Source: Alopecurus myosuroides
Lineage: Eukaryota; Streptophyta; Magnoliopsida; Poales; Poaceae
NCBI GenBank assembly: GCA_028641055.1
Contig: CM054060.1
Span: 312,817,676-312,881,675, forward strand
Length of the DNA stretch: 64,000 bases
Direction: 5' to 3'
The notes below the pieces were generated by a model that worked only from the letters and a program-made list of their open reading frames with translations, was not told the origin of the DNA and did not search any database. The position numbers were made by a program, and so were the translations under genes. Below are positions 1 to 12,600 of the stretch, one piece after another (within the stretch, counting starts at the first letter, position 1; each line of letters opens with the position of its first letter).

Positions 1-3000
1 GGTTTGTCCCTAGGTTTGTTTTCTTCTGCTCGCAACCATCTCTCCATCCCCGCCTCTTTCTTTTCTCTTGTCTCGGTGTGGTCGCTCTGGGAAATAAATC
101 TTATACGACCCCGAAGCCAACGACCCAGCGGTGGACCAAGTTGGTTACTGTGCGATTTGATTCAGAAAAAAAGGAAAGCAACTTCCGCGGCCGGTATTTA
201 TTTATTTTGCCACGTGTGAGACAATGGACATGGTGCACGATTGGGTCGCCAGATGCTGGGTCGTATAGGATTTGTTTCCGTCGCTCTGCCCCTGTGCGCT
301 TTCCGTCGCCGGGCTCGCTGCAATGGCCGACGCCTCTTCTGGTTTTGTTGGGCCGGGTGGTTCGACGGATGCGTTTCCGCGCCGCGGCGGTGGCCGCGGT
401 CACCGACGTCCCTCCACCAGGTTCGATGCATCTCGTGGTCCTGCTTGGTCGGCTGATTCGGCTGATGCGGTTCGCTGCGGCGGCGTTGTCTGCGGTCGCC
501 GGCGTGGCACCACCCGTGAGTGTGTGGGACCTATCGGTTCTGCGTCGATTGGCCCTTCGTGCTCTCCTCGACGAGCTCCTCGCCGCGGTTCTTCTTCTCT
601 TCCTGTCGCATCATCTGCCTTTCCCGCCGTTTCTTCGTGTTCTGCTTCTAGGGACGGGATTTCCGGTTCTTCCGTCGGCTTGCTCGGGGCGGATGGATGC
701 ACTGCTCCGCAGTCTTTTGCTTTCTCTTCTATATGTCGTCCGTCCCCTGCTGGCCGTCCTGGTGTGACTGCATCTTCGCTGTCAGGTTCGTGTATGTTTC
801 TCTGTTTTCTACATTGTTTGTGCATGCTAGATTTTCAAGGTGCTGCTTCTTCATTTGTTTTGTTTGCAACATTTAGGCGGCCGGTGCTTCCTGCATCACG
901 TGCCCCAACTGGGTGCACCCACAGCCGTTGTCGCCAGCGCGTCGCCACCAGGTAACAAAACCCGGTACTGCGCCCGCAAGTAGGCGGGACGGCGAGGTTC
1001 TGTGACGGAGCTGGATGTGCCGTCGGTGGGGACGCAGGCGTGGGTGCGCCGCCCAAACCGGTCGTGTCGCCTCCCAAGGCCGCTGACAGCTGGTCCACGC
1101 CGCCGCTCGCGATCCCAATCCTACTCATCGGCCGCGACATACCAACGTTCATGTACGCCCCCTCCTCATCATCCTTTCTCTCGGGAATTTGACTCCGACC
1201 TCCGTGCCGCACGTGTGTGAGCAGCAACTTCGGGCAGAGCAAGTGCGTCAATCCGAGGAGCTAGGCACCTGGGCCTCAAGGTCGAGGCCTGCATCTTCAG
1301 TGCCGACAAGCAGTCCGCGCACCGCCAGCGAGGTAGGAGGGACCAAAGCATCTCCGCCACGGGCGCCGGCAGAAGGTACGCCCACATGGAGGACCCTGTG
1401 CTCTAGGCCCTCGACATCAAGCAGACCGACCTCCGCCTCTGCCTCCACCCATGGTTTGGCATTCTATGCAAGGTTGGCATTCTCTGCAAGGTAGATGCAT
1501 GCAGCCTATTGCAGGTAATGCCTACAAACCTCCACGATAATTGTATTTTGGTCAACGTTGTCCTTTACTAAATTCCAATTGTATCTTTTCAGCTTCACAG
1601 GTTTGTGGCAGTTAATTTCTCAGTATATTAATTCTTATGTGATTTGTACTTTTTTTGTCTGAAAAGAAACATTGTGTCTTTCAGAGGATTCTTACTTTGT
1701 TCTTTGTGTGCTTCCATTTAAAGGTTAAGAAGCGGGTCATGTTATAAGTTAGTTCGTTTTGAGGTTAGGCGTGTTAACTTTCTGCTCAGTTTCAGTGGTC
1801 CTGTAAATAATCGATAAAAGCCATAGATGTTTATCATACTAATGTAACCTACCAACTCAAATACCCCACATCAGTTATCCTGATAGGTTTGGTACTCGGA
1901 TTTTCTTTCCAGCTGTTAAACAGAGGATTTCATTTCTCTGAATCAATGTAACGTAGAACTCTTTCAACATCATCCCCAATATGATATAGACATGGATAGC
2001 GCAAGCTCTGTCACCTGGTGTTCTCTTCCCGCATTCACATGTTTAGTACTTGGATTTTTTGCAGTTGGCTATCAATAAATTTCAGTCCTCTGAATCAATG
2101 TAACAGAGAACTCTTTGGATATCGGTTGTAGGAAGATATAGCCATATAGGTGTTGTACCTGCAACCTTAGAAATACTTTATTTAGTTTTTGAATGTTTTG
2201 AAATACTTTAATATTCTAGCTTCCTTATTGCTTATGTCCTTCAGGAGCAATATCTGATTGCTGGTATGACCTTTGTTTCACGATGTACCATCACATTATG
2301 TTCTGAAATTTATTATCTTACAGGCACCATTAATATATACTCAGTATTTGTTTTCTCCATAGAAAATAGTCAGGATTCTTAAGGACTTAAACCATGCACA
2401 AATTCTAGGATTTTATGATAATTGATTGTAATACTCATTGCAGTAAGAAATAAAAGACATCCTTTGTAGACTTTGCACTCCCTGTATATACATCTTATCG
2501 GGCGCCCCCTCACAAAGAACCCGCAGAACTGGTCATGCATCCCGAAATTGGCAAACCATTATTACCATAGGTAAGACCGTAAGAATGCTATCAATATAAA
2601 TTTCTCTTTTGATCACTTATCTTTCGTTGTTTCACTTTTATAATTATATTTTTTTTGTAGACATGTATCCATCTATGCAAATGTTTCTTCATCGTGAATA
2701 CATTGTAGAACCACTCTCTTTTCAAAGGGTGCTACCTGATATAGTGGTTCAGCCCTTTGCCAACAAGGTGCTATATGTTGCGGTTGTCTACAGATGAAAA
2801 CGTTATCGTTCCTTTTCTTTGCTACAAAGAAGCATTATGAGATATAAATCTTGCTAGAGGAGAGAAGAAGCTTTGTAGACCACCCGATTTATGCGGCTAT
2901 CATGAAAACGCTACTATGTGAAGCAAACTATCTTAGTACCACTTGGATGTAATAAAATTAGTGCCCTCTATCTTAACGTAGTCCTCTGCTACCACTAAGC

Positions 3001-5717
3001 CTTGCCTGACTGTCCCATATGAATGTGTATTTTTGTTCTTATTGTAAAAGATTTAGTTTCATTGAAAAATAAGTAGTGTTATATAGTTAGTATAAATTTT
3101 TGGTTTCCTTCGATAGGTTCTATAAATAACTTGGCAGTGTTATTTCGCTGATTTCTCAGTTCTCTTTGATATATTCTTCTACATATGGTCCAAGGCCTGA
3201 TTTTTACACTTTGTTCAGTTCACCAAGGAATGGAGTGTTCCAACTTGAACCGCAGGGAAAGAAGAACTAAGCTACTGACCAAGACCTGGAGAATTTGTTT
3301 ATTATAACTTTGGTTATGGATGTTAATACAGAGTCTTTGCGGGTGATTTATTTTCCCCTTGTGTTCTATGATGCTTCATTAATCATCTCATTCTTCAATG
3401 ACACACATGTTGCTAAGTCATTTTCTTATGTTTTGTAGACAACCCGTTCTAAGCATAGTGCATACTTGCAGGATGTCCACTTCTGAATTGAGAAAATTTT
3501 CAGCCCAAGTAAATACTTTGTTGACCTACCCGTGTGACTCGAAAGCACCATTAGTTTATATGACAATGTGTTATTGTGAAGCTGGAACCAGAAATGGTAA
3601 ATATGGTTAAATTGTTAAATTTGGAACAATTTTTTAGGGGTCGAACGGTCCATAGGGACCTCCAAGTTGTATTTAGGTTTGGAACTTTGGATGCCTCCTG
3701 CAGGGACATATAGAATGTACCTTCAGTTCTAGGTTCCGCTTGCAAAAGGTATGCACATGTCTTTGCTGATATATATAACAGTCTGTTTCCTCTTGTGTGC
3801 TAGATTGAACGTCATATTGATAAGATAGATCACAAGCTGTATGTGTATTCGGGCAACACCTTTGTACTTTTCAGCTTGGTTAAAAGGTTCTCTATCATGC
3901 TATATATTTAATTGTCTTGACACCGTTTTCTAATATTTTAGAAGTTTTGTGCTTACATATTTTCCTAGCAACTGGGTCTGGACTTCCTATGGCGCTGCGT
4001 GAAGCATGTCCCCGTCCGTACACGTGATGTATGAGATGTCATGAGGGATTTATCTTAAACGAAATCATGGTAGACTACTATTGTGCAACCAATGAGTGGG
4101 ATATGCATTAGATATCGGCTCGAGCAAAATAACTCATTTTTTTTTTCAACATTACAGGGTCAACGGCTGAACCTTAATGTGCTCACCACACAGTTGATTT
4201 CCATTGACGAATAGTGGAACACATACAGCAAAACATGTTGGAAGAAGGTAAATCCATCTACAGAGAAATGCATGCCCCAGGTGTGGTGTCGACTGTCGAG
4301 CCTGTCCCAAGGTACTCTCCTACATAAAAGTATAGGTTGACGTTTCTGTAGAAGAGCAAACACGAAGTCAAATTTTCTATATTTCTTGGTTATCCAATCT
4401 TTTGTGGTATGCTGGACACTTTGCAGATTTTGCATTTTCCGCGCAACTGTCAATATGGGGATGCTATTATTACCAAAGAATACATGTTTCATGTGTCCAA
4501 GCTATGTTCGTTGAGTTGTATACCAGTTGACTAGATCTGTATTGTTCTTGCTTCAAGGTTTAGTCCAGTGTGCCAACAAAATATAATGAGCAGCGGAATA
4601 TAGGTCCATTTGTATTTACTTTCCCCTGCTTTCACTGAAAATAGTCAGTTTTTCAGCAACCAACGCACATTTTGACAACTTATAGTATGTTAAAACATGG
4701 ATATACATTGGACCATTGTCTTGCTCAACTGACCTATGTCTTGAGCAAATTTGACTTTTTTTCTTATCTAGCAATTTCATCTTGCTTCTAGAGATATCTC
4801 GATTCCTTTATTATGTTAGTGTTTTCTTCTTACATTCTTTTAATTCTCAATGATTTCTTGGTCACTTTCACATCAGCTTCATATTGTACTATTCATTTGC
4901 TTTTAACAATGGTAGTAAATGAAAATTAGATATAAGAATAGTTAGTCATCTAAGAGAGTAAAAGTAGCAAATTGAGACACTTATCTTATAGACATTTTCT
5001 ATGTCAGGTATTATCAGTGCAGGCTGCATGGTTTGTTATCTAATTGTTCTCTTAATGTTACAGGTTTTTGCACCTTACAGGGGTGAATTTGTTCTCAATC
5101 AATGTAAAGAATGTCGCTTTCAGTGATTTCTTCAAAGGTGATGCAGTCAGCATGTCCATATCTTGAAAGGCTATTAAATATGAGGCATGAACCACGAAAA
5201 AGAGAAAATGTGTTATGCATTTGGTAGTCTTGTGGCAAGGAGCAAAGCTCACCCTTCTACCCTGTTCAAAAATTTTCCATGAAGAATACTCCTTTACATT
5301 TTGTCCTGTTTAAAATATTTCCATGAAGAATACTCCTTTAAATTGTGTCCTTGGCACAACAATTCCAAGACCTGTCCATGATTCCTTTTAATAGTATGTA
5401 TGCTATATAAATTATGTATAATGTTAGCTTCGGACCAGAAGTATAAGTATATACTCTGGTTAAAACCAAAGAATTGTGTTAGATCTGTCATAGAGAATTT
5501 ACCTAAAGCATGCCCATTGACAAAACAAATAATAACTTATATATATATGATGCACTGCGGGTCTGTAATCGATCAGCTTTAATGCCATGATCGACATGTA
5601 CTATACTATTTGGCGCATGGCGCTCTATAAACCTAACCGATGCCGCACTCTACATGGATTTTCTTCTGAGTTAAAGATTTGGTATGGGCGCGGCTGCGCC
5701 GCGCCTGCTCTAGCTAG
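1..5717 (+). mobile_element. 3' portion of a probable Helitron
   Basis: The right edge has the terminal anatomy of a plant Helitron: a perfect 8-bp GC hairpin, a 12-nt spacer ending in CTAG, then a T belonging to the target. Immediately after CTAG a Ty3/gypsy reverse-transcriptase reading frame begins in mid-domain, which fits insertion between A and T inside a retrotransposon. The upstream half of that domain is nowhere in the window, so the Helitron probably starts before position 1. Bases 1-1500 are GC-rich and gene-like (pyrimidine-rich leader, then alanine/arginine-rich frames on both strands). Bases 1500-5600 are AT-rich and intron-like. Helitrons often capture gene pieces, but I recognise no protein family here. 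The 3' end is well supported; the extent of the body is inference. Confidence 0.5.
5687..5717 (+). other. Helitron 3' terminus: hairpin plus CTAG
   Basis: GGCGCGGC (5687-5694) and GCCGCGCC (5698-5705) form a perfect 8-bp stem with a TGC loop. Twelve bases later the sequence ends CTAG (5714-5717) followed by T. Hairpin, 10-12 nt spacing and CTRR ending are the known signature of Helitron termination. Confidence 0.65.
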
Positions 5718-6126
5718 TTAAGATGAAAGAGGAGGATCAAAAGAAGACCTCATTTATTACACCCTTTGGAGCGTTTTGTTACACAGCAATGCCCTTTGGA
5801 CTGAAAAATGCAGGAGCAACTTATCAGAGATTTTTTAGAAATGGGAGCCTGGGCCCCGGCCTCTGCATCAAAATGATGCACACAGCCGGTAACTTATCAG
5901 AGATACATCCAGAACTGTTTGGAAAAGAAGATTGAGCGAAAGTACATGTTAATGTTGATGATATTGTTGTCAAATCCCAAAAAGGTGATACTCTGATTTC
6001 ATACCGGGAAGAGACGTTTGCCAGTTTACGCAAGTATCAGATGAAGTTGAACCCGACAAAATGTGTATTTGGAGTACCCGCCGGAAAATTACTGGGTGTC
6101 ATAATTTCAGAGAGAAGGGCAATTAC
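5718..6126 (+). pseudogene. Ty3/gypsy reverse transcriptase fragment
   Basis: This is a relic of the reverse-transcriptase domain of a Ty3/gypsy Pol. The conserved stretch [11 protein letters not shown] followed by [14 protein letters not shown] is readable at 5745-5829. After a short insertion the frame picks up again through the region where the YVDD catalytic box should lie (about 5940-5970), but a frameshift there destroys the motif. The relic ends near 6126, just after the conserved GKLLG segment. The 5' side is cut by the Helitron terminus, and nothing of RNase H or integrase follows. It is an inactive fragment that served as a target for two later insertions. Confidence 0.75.
5832..5890 (-). 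mobile_element. 59-bp truncated retroposon with 14-bp target duplication
   Basis: The direct repeat AACTTATCAGAGAT flanks the insert at 5818-5831 and 5891-5904. The insert begins with a T-run, so on the minus strand it ends in an A-tail. Just inside is TGCATCA-TTT-TGATGCA, a perfect 7-bp hairpin. An A-tail, 3' hairpin, extreme 5' truncation and a 14-bp target duplication are the hallmarks of LINE-type target-primed insertion. It interrupts the reverse-transcriptase relic. Confidence 0.7.
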
Positions 6127-7511
6127 AATGTGATTTTTCTGTGCATTGGAGAGAGGCACGCCCAAGCCTTCCGCCATAAACTAACAAGGATTGATCAACT
6201 CGTTTATAATCTTCTTAACCGAGGTTCACCTAATCCATGTTTTGATTAATTAAACAGTTCTGGGTCGACGAGTCAAGGGTAATCGACTATCTTAAAATTT
6301 ACATGTTGTTTCAGTTTTTGTGGGCATGTTTTTTGGTTTTGGTCTACATAGACGGGTACATTATTGTGGTTCAATTAATTGCTTTCAGTAAATCAGCCAC
6401 TAATGAATTGATTAACTCATCCTTTTTATTCAAGATATATGGTTTCTATGTTTTCGCTCTATAGAGGTACCTATTGAAGCACATGAATGTTGGGAGTAGC
6501 TATTTATCCTTTTAAAGCTAGAAACGAGTGTGGTGGATGTCTGGATGGATAGCTGATGCACACCCACCCCCCTCCCCTTGTCTAAATAAGAACCACCAAT
6601 ATCGTACGAGAAACAACCCCTCTTCCTAGCTCAAAGTGCGGTGGATGCCTACACTTTACCTGGACCTCCTACTTGTCGTAGATCTCATTAGACTGGTTGT
6701 GTAGAAAGAGTTCGATGCGTATAACACTACATAGTTACAATATGCAACGGGAGGCGCTCTGCAAAATAAACTCGGGATGGGAGGTACCAGGAAATATACC
6801 AACTTATGATACGGTTCAGTTTGCAGTTCAGTGATATCAAGCCGCTCATGCGCAGACATGGCAATCAGTTGTTGCTGATTCTGCCATAGATTATCATAAA
6901 AATACATTTGCGGCAACCCACAAGGCGGTTGAGAATAAGTCTTGGTGTGCCGTTACCTGCGCCATGAAGGAGCCGACTATGGAGCTGTGTCCTTTGGAAT
7001 ATCAAATTTTGTCACTGTCTGGTTGTTTCGGGCTCTCCGTGCAGGGCAGAGCAACTGCTTGATGACAAGACGGAGCAGTTTGGTTCTACACTGTCGTATA
7101 GGTCTTTTCCTAGAGATCAATGCGAGAATACATCTTAGAAATCACATCGCATTCAGGCTCGCCTGCAGAGAGGCTGGTGTAACGATTTTGTTTTGTCTTG
7201 AGCTTTAGCCTCAGTGGCAGTGCTTCTAATATGCTTGCAACAAGTACTTATCCAATAACGAAATTGCTTTGCATGCGACACTCCATGTCTGATAAGCGTC
7301 CGACACTGCCATCAATAGGACTATGTTTCGGATACCATCGGAGGTCCACGGTTTGCGTCGTACAAATGTTGGGAGAAGAAGGCGCTTAGCAGCTCTCATC
7401 CAATAATGCCCATACAAGATAATCTTTCGGAATAAGAATAACTTATGGATGGTGATATTATAATACCACCACAGACATAGTGGCGTGTAATAAATGGACA
7501 TGCACGTGTAC
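6127..7511. other. Non-coding stretch, no supported gene
   Basis: AT-rich sequence without a convincing reading frame. Short frames at 6656-6916 (minus) and 6942-7208 (plus) have no recognisable motif and are treated as chance. Confidence 0.5.
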
Positions 7512-7527
7512 AAGCTTAATTAATGGG

Positions 7528-9176
7528 AGGTCCCGAACCGGTCCCTCCCCGACCCCGCGTCGCCCTCCCCTGGCGACACGGGGGGAACCCTAGCCACCGG
7601 CCGCCGGCCCTTCTACCCCTCCCCCGCGCCGCCGCCGCCGGAGGGGCCGCCGGCAAAGCCGTTGCGCGCCCAAGGGAAGGTGGCGGCGGGGCGTTTCTTC
7701 TCCCTCCTCGCGACGGTCGAGTGCGAGGCCCTTGCTCGGATGAAGGTGCGAGCCCGGCTCCGGAGGCTGCCGGCGACGGCGCCTAGGAGGTGGAGGTGTG
7801 TTGGTGGTGGTCGGCAGGATGCTGTGGTGGAAGGCGGTCCGACGTGCTGCACGCTACGATGGCGGAGGGCCCGATCTGGGCTCCGATGGGCCTGGCGGGT
7901 CGCGGCCGTCGCGCGTGTTGTGGCCGGCTCGGTTGCGGCGTGGGTGGCCTGTGATGGCCCTGGCTGCTGGCTTGACTCCGCTCGGCCGGTCGCGCCCCCG
8001 CTGCTGCTTGCTGGCCGGTCCCGTCGGTCCCCGTCACCGGAGAAGGCAACGGTTTGCGCTGCCGCACTCCTCCTCCCACCCCACCCCCTCCCGCACATAG
8101 CTGCATCCTCGTCCTCGCGCCTCTCCACCACTCTGGTCGGCGGTGGCTGCGGGGACGTTCGAGGCGCTTTGCGGTGGGGCAGCTGTGCCACTATTGGTGG
8201 CAAGTTGTTGTGCTCTCCCTTTACCCCGATGCACCGGCTCGACGACCTCTAGTGCCGGCGTTGCTTGCTCTTGTCCGTGCGGGGAGGGTGGAAGAAAGGC
8301 TGCGCCTTGGCGCGCAATGGGTGCTTGTTCGTCGCGGCGGCTTTGGCCGGCGTATACGAATGGTAGAAGGTTGAGGCGCAGAGATGATGACTACGATGGC
8401 GGGGGGGGGGGGGGGCTGCGGCAGCAGCGGTGTGTAAGACAAGGACGACTAGCCCAATCCGCGTGGTAGGGTGGGAGGAGGGTCACAACGGACGAAAGTC
8501 TTGCCCGTCTTCGGTAGGTGCCGGCGGCGATGGCGCCCGTGGGCGCCATTCCCCTCCTTGGAGGCGTTGCTGTGTTTGTCGGCACCTCCCTCGCCCTCTC
8601 TCTGTTTGATTGAGATCTCCGGGTGAAAGCCTAGATTCAGGTGAATCGGCGTGATGGCGACGTCCTCGGCGTCGTGCCTCTGTTGGGAGCATTGCGTTTG
8701 GATACATGGCGTGAGGTTCCTTGCTGCTTTCCTCCGGTGTTCGCCGCTGTCCAAGGTTGAGGTTTCAGAGGCGCAATGCACGCTGTCACCGGTGAGTCCA
8801 AGGAGGTGTCTCTCTGGGCATCGACCAAGTCCCGCCATCTACTTGCCACCTCTTAGGCATTCAGAGTGGTTGGTGCGTCGATAAGGGGAGTTCAGGTGGA
8901 GTTGTCTGTCTTCGAAGGTGACTGGCGACGGTCGAGACGCGGCGATGTTGCTCAATTTAGGACAACCTCTTTTGTTTTGTAGTTTTGATGTCGGTGGTGG
9001 TTGTCCTCGGTATAGCCGAGTGTGGAGTGCGTGCTACGCACATTGTTTGCAGTATTGTGTAGCCGTTATGCTCTACTGTTTGTGTCAACTGGGTGGTGTC
9101 TGCTCTTTCTTTGAGCATGTAAAACAATTCTTTTCTATCAATGCATCAAAACGCAAAGCTTTTGCGTTTTCGCGAA
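7528..9176 (+). mobile_element. Non-autonomous LINE-type retroposon, 1.65 kb
   Basis: The 16-bp direct repeat AAGCTTAATTAATGGG flanks the element at 7512-7527 and 9177-9192 without mismatch. The body starts very GC-rich, becomes T/G-rich, and ends in a hairpin (AAACGCAAA paired with TTTTGCGTTT near 9150-9170) and a short A-rich tail. No reverse transcriptase or endonuclease frame exists; the arginine/proline/alanine-rich frames on both strands at 7523-8590 follow from base composition. A 3' hairpin, A-rich end and long perfect target duplication imply mobilisation in trans by a LINE. A G-homopolymer lies at about 8401-8414. It inserted about 2 kb beyond the stop codon of the OPA3-like gene. 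Confidence 0.7.
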
Positions 9177-9293
9177 AAGCTTAATTAATGGGGACATATA
9201 GAATGCACCTGTGAAGAGTCCGTGAACTAATCCATTTTCAACCTCTGGTTCTGATGCAATCATTCGGTTATCTTTGCACTTACAACACTGATA

Positions 9294-9299
9294 TTTATT
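9294..9299 (-). terminator. Candidate polyadenylation signal AATAAA
   Basis: AATAAA occurs on the minus strand about 335 bp downstream of the OPA3-like stop codon. Position and orientation fit, but plant poly(A) signals are degenerate and no transcript evidence is available. Confidence 0.35.
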
Positions 9300-9633
9300 A
9301 ATATCAAACATGCTGTCCAAACCCTATTCAAGTAGCACATCCAGGATCAACTGGATCAATATATTTTGAACCAAGTGTCTGATATCTCATCCAGATAGCC
9401 AAATCCTTTCCTCTCTTCAAAGAGCACACATCCAAGGATCTCGGTACATAAGCAAAAAGTAGCCTCACATACAACACGCTCCCTATATGGGGCATTCCTC
9501 ATACTGATGAGCAGGAATAATAATAACAACAACACGACTGGATATATCAGAAAGCACCGGACGATTGTCCATTCGCTTGGTTAGAATTCTGCCCGCGGAC
9601 TTGAGATCATTGTTTCGGTTAATCAAAAAATGG

Positions 9634-12600
9634 TCATGGCGCTTTGTTTTGGTCTGCCACACTGCCCCTCCGGAAAAGAACTCCAGACAGGCCCTGCGAG
9701 TTGGCAAGGCTTTCCAATTGACTAAGTTTAAGTTTCAAAGTCTCGATTTCTTGAGCCAGTTGATCCTCTTTTTGTATCAGTTCCTACAAGTTAAAAGCAA
9801 TTATACATCATCTTGCCAATGTAGAAATTATTGATACTAACTAGCCTATGCAAATTCGAAAATTCCTGCTTGAGCTGGGGCGGATCTGATAACAGCTAAA
9901 AAGAGACCACCGAATTATAATTTTTTTAAGCTGAGTGGAGTTTAATTTGGAAACACGTCGACAAGTGCCATGGAAAACAATATGGTGTACAGTTATAACA
10001 TCATATGTCAGAAGCTTCTAGTCACTACACATCATAGGCAGTGTTCACGCTAGCCAGATTATCACGGTTCACAAGCATTTGGTTAAATACATAAGATGTC
10101 AACATGTGAAGAACGCCTTTCCCCATGACATTTGGAAATGTCACATTAATACTCATGCCAAAATTATACTTGTTAGAAAGGACATGGAGAGTCACCATAC
10201 TGAGCTATGTTAAACCTGGACCTTCTAAGATGGGTTAAGAAATCAACAAAAATGTATGCTAAGCTCAGATCAGCTTAGTAGTTCAGCTAAGAATTACCCA
10301 CTCCACCTGTCTTTGATTTTAACCATGACAGATTTTGTGTCTGCGGGAATTTTACCTGTATGAGTACACCAAGTAATATGTGTGGTAGTTACAGCTTGGA
10401 AAAAACCTTTGTGGATTTAAAGCACGTACATATTTTTTTTCTGAAATTAAGAAACTATCTACATTTGAGCAGTTATCCGGTGTTTGAATATAAGATTTGG
10501 GTGATGTTTTGGGGTTTTCTGCTGAACTATCAAACGCAGCATTATGTTAACAAAGCTATGTCATATTTCGGCAAATTGTTACTGTGGCACCATCCCCGTA
10601 TTCGCAAGGCCCCTTGGATGAACGAGTTCCTCAAGAAGAAAGCAAGGTCCACAGAAGGGCAGTTCGCTTTCTACTGGATTGTTTCTCTTCCCTTGCAATC
10701 TAGTTGAACCTCCCTTGATCTGAGCTGTATTGGATAAGTGCTGTAAGGGAAGGAATAGAACTTGTTTGGTTAGTTGTTGATATTGGATGATATAGCTCGA
10801 GAAGGGAACAAAGAATTCCAACTGGCTGTGGCGAGCGCTCTCCCACTGTTAGTGGCTTAGCTTCGGGGCTAGACTCCTCGATGTGAAATAGGCGCTTAAA
10901 CAAGACTTTGCCTAGGTTTGCGATGGAGAGTACCTGAGGTACGATCATCGATCGAAATAGGAAGCATCTGTATCCCATTTGCACTCGGATTCAGCTTATT
11001 TCGAACTCTTCTCATGATCCTGGCTTTGCTAGCCTCATGCGTGGTTCCCTATCTGCCCCCTCCTGGTACTCACCATAAAACTCACACCGCCGAGGATTTC
11101 AGGCTAATCAGTATCATCTCGATATTTATAAAAATCGTTCCAAAGAAAAGGAACAAACATTGTCTTAAGAAATCTGTCGAAATTCTGAGCTCAAACGAGC
11201 GATTCTGACCTGTATTTAGTAAGAGTTCTGGTTTGCGCAATGGTCAATGAAATAGCTTTGGTTCCAAGAATTCTTGTGGTGAGGCGAATTGGAATCATGG
11301 GTGGGGCAGGTCGATCATGGTCAGTTCCGGTTCATATACTTAGCGGCGCCATACCAAGGGGCTTCGCCTATAGTAACACAGTCAAAAATGTGGTGACTAC
11401 TTTACATGGTCTTACTACCCTGTTTGATCTAGTCTCCACAGGGTTTCAAGATTTGACGGGGGAACAGCTCACTGTATATGACTGGTGCAGAAGGCAATTA
11501 TCCCAAGCGACACCGACATATTTCAACAAACATCGATAGAATTGTACACCCAGTGGGGAAATTATGTTGAAAATCTTTGTAAAGAGAATAGAGCTAGTAT
11601 TATGATTTTGATCTCGTATATGTGGTAAAAGTTGATTATTTTGTACCAAATATCTTACTCTACACTCTGCACATAAATGGCTGAAGGAGCTTTGTACTGA
11701 CTGATTGCTTGAATTTCATTTGGTTGATTCATTCCTCTTGAATGTTGCATTAATAACTTGTAGTTCTCTTAATTAATCCCTACTTTGCTAAATGTCAAAG
11801 TGATTTTTTCTAGGGACATTCATTTTCGAAATTACTCATGTACAGGTAAAGAAATTCAGTTTGCTGAAATATGTAATGTCAGAGATTCAACTTCCTTACA
11901 ATATTTAAAACTAGTGACACACAAAAGTTATTACCTCAACTTCCTTTTTACGAGCCTCCTCTTTTCGATTTTCTGACCTTGCACTTCTTTGCACCTCAAA
12001 GACCACAACAGCGCCAGCAACCTACTATACAATATTTACCAAATTAAGGTGAATGGACACAAAAGATAACCAAACCATGTAAGAGTACAGGTGCAAAAAA
12101 AACCAAGATCAAGGTTTGAAATAGTGGGTACCAGCCTATCGGGTCCATATCAGTTTAGCTTCGGTATAGCAGATATCGGGTAATATATTGGACAACATGT
12201 AGTTGTATAGGGAAACAATAATTGCAGTTTGTAGTTGGTTCTGTTCATACAATGCCTTTTTAATAAAAACAATATGCATAACAAAATTTCCTCAAGCATA
12301 ACAAGTGTAAGATTCAAAGTTTTTGGTCCTTCAATTAAGAAATACATACAATTACTAAAGTTTAAATATGGCATGCGGATGTACATTCTGCATGCAGGAA
12401 TTATTTAAGGGGCTCTAGCGGGGGTGACCTTTATACACCAAGACAAAACCAAAACTACCATCCCACCTTTACACCTCACACCAACAGCCAGTGAAATATT
12501 TAGCTATGGTCTGACTGATATATATGCCTGAAAATGAAATTTACGATATGTAATACTAAATCGCAATCGGTAGCCCAAAGATACAAATATATAAGCCATA

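Noticed and set aside
78..955. Two overlapping plus-strand frames of over 220 codons
   Set aside because: GC-rich sequence leaves several frames open on both strands at once. No motif is recognisable and neither frame has a matching downstream exon.
3703..9208. Shared word GGGACATATAGAATG at 3705 and 9190
   Set aside because: Similarity does not extend beyond about 20 bp, so it may be chance.
10570..11150. Patch in OPA3 intron 3 that looked like organelle-derived DNA
   Set aside because: I could not match any frame to a mitochondrial or plastid gene; composition alone is not evidence.
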